64,000 nt of DNA from Mugil cephalus (lineage: Eukaryota; Chordata; Actinopteri; Mugiliformes; Mugilidae): NCBI RefSeq assembly GCF_022458985.1, contig NC_061771.1, forward strand, positions 27,706,001-27,770,000, read 5' to 3'. Below, piece by piece: positions 59,801 to 64,000 of the stretch (position 1 is the first letter of the stretch; every line of letters begins with the position of its first letter). The position numbers were made by a program, and so were the translations under genes. A model generated the notes under the pieces. The model saw only the letters and a list, made by a program, of their open reading frames with translations, made no database searches and was not told the origin of the DNA.

Positions 59801-60706
59801 CGTGAGTGAGTCTGGAGGAAGTGTGGACAGGGCCTCGATATATTGGGCCTCATACTGATCAGACTGACTCCAGAGGCCTGTATCACGAAGTGAGCTCAAC
59901 TTATTCGGCTTTACTCCAACTTATCCAGCTGAACTTATCCACAACAGTGACTATCTGGATAGGCGGTGTCACGACGCTGGTTATCAACTCACTAACTCAA
60001 TCCAGGTTTGTCTTGTTGTGAATCGGTGAACGCTCACGTATAAGGGCGGGATCCAAGGCAGCAGACCAATCACAGTCATGAAGCTGATCCGCCAACAAAA
60101 AGGAGCAAAGACTGATTCTCCTCAAATATGAAGAAGAAAAGGTAAATCTCATTCGAAATCTCGAAAAGTCAAACGCGGCGGCTGCATCGAAGAAGCGCCA
60201 TAAGGCATGGTAAAGGACTGCAGATTGCATAAATGCGCAAATTACATATCAATGGCTCAATTAGATTACATTTAACGAAGCCACGAAACCCAAACACTGC
60301 GCTGCACAGATGAATCGCGAGTATGACAATTGAGCGACATTCCCCAGATGTGACACCTCTGGAGTAAAAAGAACGCGGGAGCAAATAAAAACCAAGAACA
60401 AAAACATCGTTTCATCTGGGGAGTTGGATTTCTTAATTCCATAATGTTACATGGGCTACAATAAAGATGGAAGCTGAAGCCACAATTACGTCATATCAGT
60501 ACATTAAGTTGTTGGCCTGAATTAAATGATCCTGATTCTGAGCTGTGTTTGAGCTTAGCGGTTTAGGAGGTATTGAAAAAAAGACACTGTTCCTTATTTT
60601 GAATATCTGTTGAATATCCGAATATCCAATATCAAATCAGCTTCACCTCGGTGTCACACCGTAGCTTCAATTTGGCCAAACCGGAGGCACATATTTATAT
60701 ACACTG

Positions 60707-60767
<61 letters not shown>

Positions 60768-60998
60768 GTGATGCAATGGTTCATCATTTTCTTTAAACAT
60801 CATTTTAACAGCAACAGAACAAAGTATTGTGTCAAACTGGTACCATTTGGGCAGCTTTAAAGCTACAGGTGTGTAGCCTTGCTGTGTTTCTGAGGAGGCT
60901 CCGGCTTCATCGCTGTGTGATGTGACATCACACTTGGAAGAAAATGCTCGCCTCTCCTCTTCATCCCCACGGTCACTCATCTTCTGATTTGAGTCTGT
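38867..60998 (-). CDS. Paralog B: LRR-FIIND-CARD protein of the NLRP1 family, no NACHT
   Basis: Predicted cytosolic inflammasome-type sensor. Minus-strand exons, 5' to 3' (high to low): start exon from 60998 (ATG 60980); LRR 59305-59135, 58960-58784, 58317-58144, 57656-57483, 57402-57229; linkers 57131-57091, 56974-56904, 56703-56675, 55688-55648, 55532-55465, 55203-55148, 53184-53141, 52979-52900; FIIND 52704-52649, 50018-49804, 49643-49393, 48590-48477, 48161-48020; Ser/Thr exons 45997-45932, 45513-45421, 43361-43263, 42863-42771, 40770-40672, 40268-40176, 39780-39685; CARD 39192-38867. All phases from the first LRR onward fit and no stop interrupts about 1,010 codons. A NACHT exon (normally about 1.8 kb) is absent between 59.3 and 61 kb. 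The splice from the start exon into the first LRR is not proven. Alternative: a NACHT exon lies elsewhere or was lost from the assembly. Confidence 0.8.
39685..45997 (-). CDS. Paralog B Ser/Thr-rich linker exons (seven, tandemly amplified)
   Basis: Type S exons: 45997-45932 (a 66-base short form), 43361-43263, 40770-40672 and 39780-39685. Type D exons: 45513-45421, 42863-42771 and 40268-40176. All enter and leave in phase 1 with multiples of three bases. The D exons encode [20 protein letters not shown] and end SLVTSDRRG. The S exons contain [20 protein letters not shown] or, in the short form, lack the SSSAPGPSS part. The unit repeats about every 2.6 kb. Confidence 0.78.
41002..42596. mobile_element. 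GGGGCTACAGGG element, full copy 1
   Basis: Ends AGGGGCTACAGGG and CCCTGTAGCCCCT form perfect 13-base inverted repeats. The body (about 1.6 kb) has no transposase frame. It contains GC-rich GGGGCTACGGGGCAACGCCC near the left end, a 28-base-arm hairpin (41617-41675) and CA-rich stretches. It lies in an intron between D and S exons of paralog B. No clear target duplication. Confidence 0.7.
41617..41675. repeat. Perfect hairpin, 28-base arms, 3-base loop
   Basis: TTTTCAGGTAATTTCACACA is followed by the matching reverse arm ending TGTGAAATTACCTGAAAA, with loop CAC. It would form an uninterrupted stem in RNA or DNA. An identical one lies at 44211-44269. Confidence 0.9.
43593..45241. mobile_element. 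GGGGCTACAGGG element, full copy 2
   Basis: Near-identical to the copy at 41002-42596, same ends and flanks. It arose by tandem duplication of the 2.6 kb unit of paralog B rather than by transposition. It keeps about 50 extra bases near 44740-44800 (CTGCTGTTAATACAGCTGAT) missing from copy 1. Confidence 0.75.
44211..44269. repeat. Perfect hairpin, second copy
   Basis: Same 59-base foldback as 41617-41675, within the second full element. Confidence 0.9.
46560..46920 (-). repeat. Dispersed repeat, reverse copy of 19.14-19.40 kb
   Basis: Shares GTCCAACTGGACAACCAACC, GCCTAGCCACCAGCAGCAGG and CATCCTTCTGCCTATGTCAG with the reverse complement of the 19 kb region. Confidence 0.55.
46965..47823 (+). 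pseudogene. L2/CR1-like LINE, 3' half
   Basis: Pieces: [72 protein letters not shown] and, further on, [14 protein letters not shown]. All are C-terminal reverse-transcriptase motifs, split by frameshifts. Intronic in paralog B, on the opposite strand. Confidence 0.75.
47824..47993. mobile_element. Tc1-type MITE
   Basis: About 170 bases with inverted ends ACATAACATTATGACC and GGTCATAATGTTATGGCTGA. A very common teleost non-autonomous Tc1 derivative; no ORF. Confidence 0.75.
48020..52704 (-). CDS. Paralog B FIIND domain exons (ZU5 and UPA)
   Basis: 52704-52649 encodes [18 protein letters not shown]. 50018-49804 is ZU5 ([33 protein letters not shown]). 49643-49393 opens UPA with [11 protein letters not shown] and [18 protein letters not shown]. 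48590-48477 gives [17 protein letters not shown]. 48161-48020 gives [13 protein letters not shown] and [16 protein letters not shown]. The putative catalytic His (VVHI) and the nucleophile Ser (HLSAFG) are both kept; the residue before the Ser is Leu. The domain is almost identical to that of paralog A. Splice borders are GT/AG throughout. Confidence 0.87.
48770..49365. repeat. Cluster of three dispersed repeats in paralog B intron
   Basis: 48780-48960 (GCATAGACTGTATATAAATA, GGCGGAGCCATGAA), 48970-49160 (GATGTCACATCCTGTTTCTT family) and 49235-49360 (TATGACCTGTACTGCAGCCA family). The last ends about 30 bases from the UPA exon. Confidence 0.55.
50840..52460. mobile_element. GGGGCTACAGGG element, diverged copy with nested repeat B
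   Basis: Family strings CATATCAAAACGTGCAG, GTGTGCTATTACTTTTC, GAATGGGACGGGCG and GTCTTCAGGAAGGTCTTACA are present. At 51240-51770 it is interrupted by dispersed repeat family B (CAGGACTACAGATGAGGCAG in reverse). The terminal repeats are eroded. Confidence 0.55.
52900..57131 (-). CDS. Paralog B linker exons between LRRs and FIIND (eight)
   Basis: 57131-57091 ([13 protein letters not shown]), 56974-56904 ([20 protein letters not shown]), 56703-56675 (GPSDISTTD), 55688-55648 ([13 protein letters not shown]), 55532-55465 ([18 protein letters not shown]), 55203-55148 ([18 protein letters not shown]), 53184-53141 ([14 protein letters not shown]) and 52979-52900 ([18 protein letters not shown]). 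The first three and the next three look like an exon-module duplication: same phases, same flanking intron motif GATTTGTACCCACAG, same KLR core. Paralog A has a single module. Confidence 0.68.
53280..53865. repeat. Simple repeats and LINE tail in a paralog B intron
   Basis: (AAAT)n near 53280-53400, a LINE-like 3' tail ending TTGACAATAAAGTTGACTTG near 53780, and a (TG)n run at about 53815-53865. Confidence 0.6.
54068..54560. other. Unidentified intronic sequence
   Basis: Plus-strand frames of 87 and 66 codons exist ([20 protein letters not shown]). No domain recognised and no repeat partner in the window. Possibly a transposon relic. Confidence 0.25.
54726..54832. repeat. 107-base direct repeat, copy 1
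   Basis: Identical but for one base to 55716-55822 (CTCAAGTGGACCTGTGGCCA through GGAGGGTCAACAAG). It flanks the duplicated linker module of paralog B. Confidence 0.85.
55716..55822. repeat. 107-base direct repeat, copy 2
   Basis: Partner of 54726-54832; begins just upstream (minus-strand sense) of the exon at 55688-55648. Confidence 0.85.
55823..56670. other. Paralog B intron
   Basis: No exon or repeat boundary recognised, except a short piece near 56035-56085 shared with 15.09-15.14 kb (GTCAGGACATGAGTCCATGA). Confidence 0.35.
57229..59305 (-). CDS. Paralog B leucine-rich repeat exons (five)
   Basis: Five exons of 171, 177, 174, 174 and 174 bases, all entering and leaving in phase 2 (about 58 residues each), as in teleost NLRC3/NLRP-like receptors. 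The pattern is LSE..C.[13 protein letters not shown], then ELDLSxNxLxDSGVKLL, then PxCRLxTLR (for example [17 protein letters not shown] and [18 protein letters not shown]). The exon at 58960-58784 has a small insertion ([13 protein letters not shown]). The LRRs would sense or autoinhibit. No stop in any of the five. Confidence 0.9.
59385..59770. repeat. Dispersed repeat family B and short repeat relic
   Basis: 59385-59680 is a third copy of family B (TCTCACCTGTGTATATACAG). 59680-59770 belongs to the GATGTCACATCCTGTT family (GACCACCAGTTGCCATGCCA). Both lie where a NACHT exon would be expected; no coding sequence is seen there. Confidence 0.5.
59870..60480. repeat. Probable PIF/Harbinger non-autonomous remnant
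   Basis: Contains GAGGCCTGTATCACGAAG, GTTATCAACTCACTAAC and TCTGGGGAGTTGG, typical for fish Harbinger ends in my memory. Related but diverged sequence occurs near 63190-63330 (AGGATAACCAACAT). No intact frame. Confidence 0.35.
60657..60998 (-). CDS. Paralog B start-codon exon
   Basis: Acceptor CCCTCCCAG, ATG at 60980, frame [15 protein letters not shown]. The MSDxxxEEER start is typical of teleost NLR genes. The open frame runs on into a GATA microsatellite, which cannot be coding, so the exon must end earlier. Phase-2 donors fitting the first LRR exon are AA-GTGTGA (after TTTTCTTCC) and ATG-GTACCA (after CTGCCCAA); both are weak. Confidence 0.5.
60706..60767. repeat. (GATA)n microsatellite
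   Basis: About 15 perfect GATA units just downstream (minus sense) of the paralog B start exon. Confidence 0.95.
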
Positions 60999-61032
60999 CT
61001 GGGAGGGAAGTTAATTAGAGACACCCTGATTT

Positions 61033-61036
<4 letters not shown>

Positions 61037-61094
<58 letters not shown>
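61037..61094. repeat. (CA)n microsatellite
   Basis: Perfect AC run of 29 units upstream of the paralog B start exon. Confidence 0.95.
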
Positions 61095-61096
<2 letters not shown>

Positions 61097-61586
61097 ATAT
61101 TGGCGGTCCGATTCCTGTCCCTAGTCTGTCCGTTGTGTCCCTGGGTAAGACACTTAACCCACCTTACCCCAGGTGCGTGATTGCGAGTGAGTGAGTGATG
61201 TTGGTGGTTTCCGTCAGCCTGCTCTGACTACTGAGGTAGTTTACCACCACCAGGGTATGACTGTGTGAGCGAATGAATAATGCATACGAACGCGAAAATA
61301 TACGAATCACGTACATTTTGGTCTCGTGCTAAATTGGGGTCATTTTGCTCATATATTTTTTGATACAGTATAGACCACTGTTGCGCTGTTGCTCCGAATA
61401 GTCCTTCTGTGGGTGCGTCTAAAAACATTGAATACAGTGTGTAAATCACACTTTTCTCTCTCTCTTGGTAGTTTTTATACTGTTCTCCAATAATGAATGG
61501 GTTAAATATTACCGATAAATATAAACAGCACCTCGACATAACGCGTCCTGGAAGTATTGTGATAAAACTTTAACGTTTCCTCTTAC

Positions 61587-61680
61587 CTGAGAGCGAACCG
61601 CTACTCAACCTTCTTACTTTACAATAAACACTCTGTCAGCAGATATTCGAGGAAGTGGTGGTTGCGTGTGCGTGAGTGTT
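61587..61680 (-). promoter_or_regulatory. Paralog B candidate 5' leader exon
   Basis: The minus-strand leader ends GGTTCGCTCTCAG with donor GTAAGAGG (boundary at 61587). This is the same leader end as in paralog A and the two decayed copies. The transcription start is not identified. Confidence 0.4.
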
Positions 61681-61826
61681 TGACGGATGGCGCACACACA
61701 CAGAAAAAATGGGCACACATGATGACATGATTTGTAGCGATTAAAGAAAAAAGCAGTCGCTGAGCGTAGGGTATTTGCTGTTTGTCTAACGCCCTGTAGA
61801 CTAGTAACAAAATATTCGCTGAGATA

Positions 61827-61861
<35 letters not shown>

Positions 61862-62017
61862 TGTTAAAGGATTTTACTAAAGAAGAAAAAACAACTTTTT
61901 ATAATGTGCTTAAGTATAGAAAAAATCAATCACAGCGATCAAAAGCAAAAAACAGTGGTCAACAAAGAATATGGTCCACTGGTTGTAGATCAGGTTTATT
62001 CCCACCTTTAATACTCG

Positions 62018-62420
62018 TCAGTAATGGAGCGTCCTGTATGTTTCCAAACACCAAAGCACTTGTCTCTCAGTGAAATTTGTGATGTCAATGAATGTAGCTC
62101 TGTAGCCACGCCTTTCCTGCAGTTCACAGGCTGCAGACTGCCACTTGTCCCTGAATTTGTAGGGCAACTGTCTTATGATGGTTAACACGTTAGCTGGCAA
62201 GTCCAGGTCATGCAGGTATAACACTTATTCCGTGATGTTACAGCAACTTCTGAGAAGAGAGCTTTTACATCCTCATTTTTTTATTGACGGCCATGAAAGA
62301 GCTCTTTCCATATATGCAGATGCAATCTTCAGCTCATTTCCAAATTGCTCCTGCAATAGAGCTTTTGGCTTTGCATATCCTCTCTCGGGCTCCATATGCT
62401 GGCATCTTCTTATCTAATAA
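62018..62420 (-). pseudogene. BEL/Pao-type LTR retrotransposon gag fragment
   Basis: Minus-strand frames carry ALLQEQFGNELKIASAYME, then LHDLDLPANVLTIIRQLPYK and FRDKWQSAACELQERRGYRA, a conserved gag-region motif of BEL/Pao elements in animals. Stops and a frameshift break it. No LTR or pol nearby. Confidence 0.6.
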
Positions 62421-63590
62421 CAATGCATAACTTCTCAACCCATGTCGTTACAAACTCATAATATCCGAGGTGCTTACAAATGGACAAAAATACACTACAC
62501 ATTATAGAAATATAATATAAAAAGGGCATGCCATCATGAAAAAGAAACAGGTGAATGGGGAGTTAGTTGGGCCTACGTATACTATGTTGCCCCAGTCAGC
62601 TGTAACTGAGACCATCTTTGTTACTTCAGCATCTTTAAAAGTAAAAATCTAATCGACTGTAATGATACACACATTAATCTAACCTCTGACAGAACTTTGA
62701 CAAGTAGTCTTTATTATTATTGCAATATAACACAAATCCTGACAGTAATGAGTAGAAAGATTGCTGATTTGATGGCTGTTTCAGCCAGAGGTCGGACCCA
62801 GAATGCGAGAGACCAGGATACTCAAGCGAAGTTAATAAGAACAAGTTAAATTCACAAAATGTCTGCCTGCACTAAAAGAGGAACAAAAAGCAACAAAAAG
62901 TTTTGTTATCTTACTGTAGGTAAAGCCTTAGCTCTGGCACAGACCGAGTGAAGCCAAATTATCTGGCATCAGAGGGGAGCTACAGCAATCCTTTTAAGGT
63001 GCTCTTGATTGGGATTAGCTGCAGCTGGTTAGGGTGCTGCAACTATATGTATAATATTTGGATGCGAGATGATTGAAATTGTGTAGAAATGTGTAGAAAG
63101 ACTGTGGAAATGCTGTAAAACACATTCATTTCTCACAGTACTGTCACAGATCCAACACAGGATTGATCTTAACCTGATTCTTAGCCTGGTCTGGAGCAGA
63201 GAATAAATCACCATGGTTACTTGTCCAGGATAAAGTTATCCTGCTTTGGTGCAACCGACTTGAGGCTAAGTTCATCCAGGATAACCAACATATAAGACCA
63301 ATGAATCACCAAGACATTTTGGTCTCATTAGTTGGCTGATGTGAGCGAGCTGCACAGATACCTTCTCATCTGCTGATACTACAGTGTATGTCTGGGATTT
63401 CACTGGATCAAGAGGAAAAATAGAATAGGATAGGATTTAGGTTTCAAAAAGGTTAACCCTAACATCTGTAGTCTGTAGGACCTTGGTTCTGGGAGCAGTT
63501 CTTCCCTTAGGTACCTCTGGTCTCTCTTACCAACCTTCAGTCTCCCAGAGGGCATCACCCACCTATACTCGGGTCTCAGCTTTGCCTTCT
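62421..63590. other. Intergenic stretch with faint repeat similarity
   Basis: Nothing coding recognised. 62940-63000 and 63190-63340 look like transposon pieces, but boundaries cannot be set. Confidence 0.3.
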
Positions 63591-63599
63591 CAGTTTTCA

Positions 63600-64000
63600 G
63601 GGGCGTTCTGTGCTCTCAATTTCCTACCAGCCGACAGGAAATGGATGACTACTCCATATCCGTAATCCGCAGCCTGTCTGCATCAGTTTAATAAGCACTT
63701 ACTGGGGAAGTTTGGACGATGAGATTAACTTCACCTACTCCCAAAAACCTCCTGTTAGCAATGAGCCAGAATGACCCAGAGTCAGTTGACGGCCTTCTCA
63801 ATAAGGAAGTCAAGGAAGACTTTATGATCAGTCCACTGACTCATCCTCCCTTCCCTACCTTCCACATCAGCCCTATTGGCGTTAGAACTAGAAAAAAATG
63901 TCTCATAATTGATCTGTCATCTCTCCATGGCAGCACCATCTCCAGCTATAACAGCCTGGTCACAAGAGAAGATTTCTCTCTTCACTGTGTCACCATCAAT
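63600..64000 (+). pseudogene. DIRS-like retroelement, reverse-transcriptase start (cut by window edge)
   Basis: The frame near 63760-64000 reads SVDGLLNKEVKEDFMISPLT, then FPTFHISPIGVRTRKKCLII and DLSSLHGSTISSYNSLV. It corresponds to the start of the RT domain in DIRS-type elements, as recalled from memory. Stops upstream suggest decay. It continues beyond position 64000. Confidence 0.5.

Noticed and set aside
59343-60650. Search for a NACHT or FISNA exon
   Set aside because: No frame longer than about 80 codons and no Walker A (GxxGxGKT/S) pattern was found on the minus strand.

Overview
The window is a stretch of ray-finned fish (teleost) nuclear DNA. Genes are intron-split, introns carry typical teleost repeats (Tc1 elements, RTE/L2-type LINEs, Harbinger, BEL/Pao and DIRS-like fragments, CA/GATA microsatellites), and the coding exons match teleost immune-receptor families. 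No bacterial or viral genome organisation is present.

Layout. (1) 0.4-3.3 kb, minus strand: the first three coding exons of taf5l (SAGA/PCAF complex subunit); the WD40-repeat exons lie beyond the left edge. (2) 3.4-6.5 kb: old repeats, including a non-LTR reverse-transcriptase relic. (3) 6.5-10 kb: minus-strand debris of the immune gene family that fills the rest of the window, with two decayed 5' ends and one decayed 3' end inside a 1.55 kb tandem duplication. (4) 10.7-34.9 kb, plus strand: paralog A. It has a 5' leader exon with a TATA box, a start-codon exon, then linker, FIIND (ZU5+UPA), four Ser/Thr-rich linker exons and a CARD exon. Its introns are full of repeats, including an apparently intact Tc1 transposon at 17.0-18.6 kb. 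(5) 34.9-38.9 kb: the spacer between two convergent genes, holding a tRNA-Gln(CTG) almost at the midpoint and a dead Tc1 copy. (6) 38.9-61.6 kb, minus strand: paralog B. It has a start-codon exon, five LRR exons, a twice-repeated linker module, FIIND, seven Ser/Thr-rich linker exons and CARD. (7) 61.7-64 kb: BEL/Pao and DIRS-like retroelement pieces.

The central observation is a tail-to-tail (convergent) pair of NLRP1/CARD8-type genes whose exon boundaries I could follow phase by phase. Neither has a NACHT exon in the window. Paralog B reads as LRR-FIIND-CARD and paralog A as FIIND-CARD only, which is the layout of mammalian CARD8. Both keep the His and Ser expected for FIIND self-cleavage. 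In both, a phase-1 pair of linker exons between FIIND and CARD has been amplified by separate local duplications. Exon coordinates are my own splice-site readings and need transcript support.
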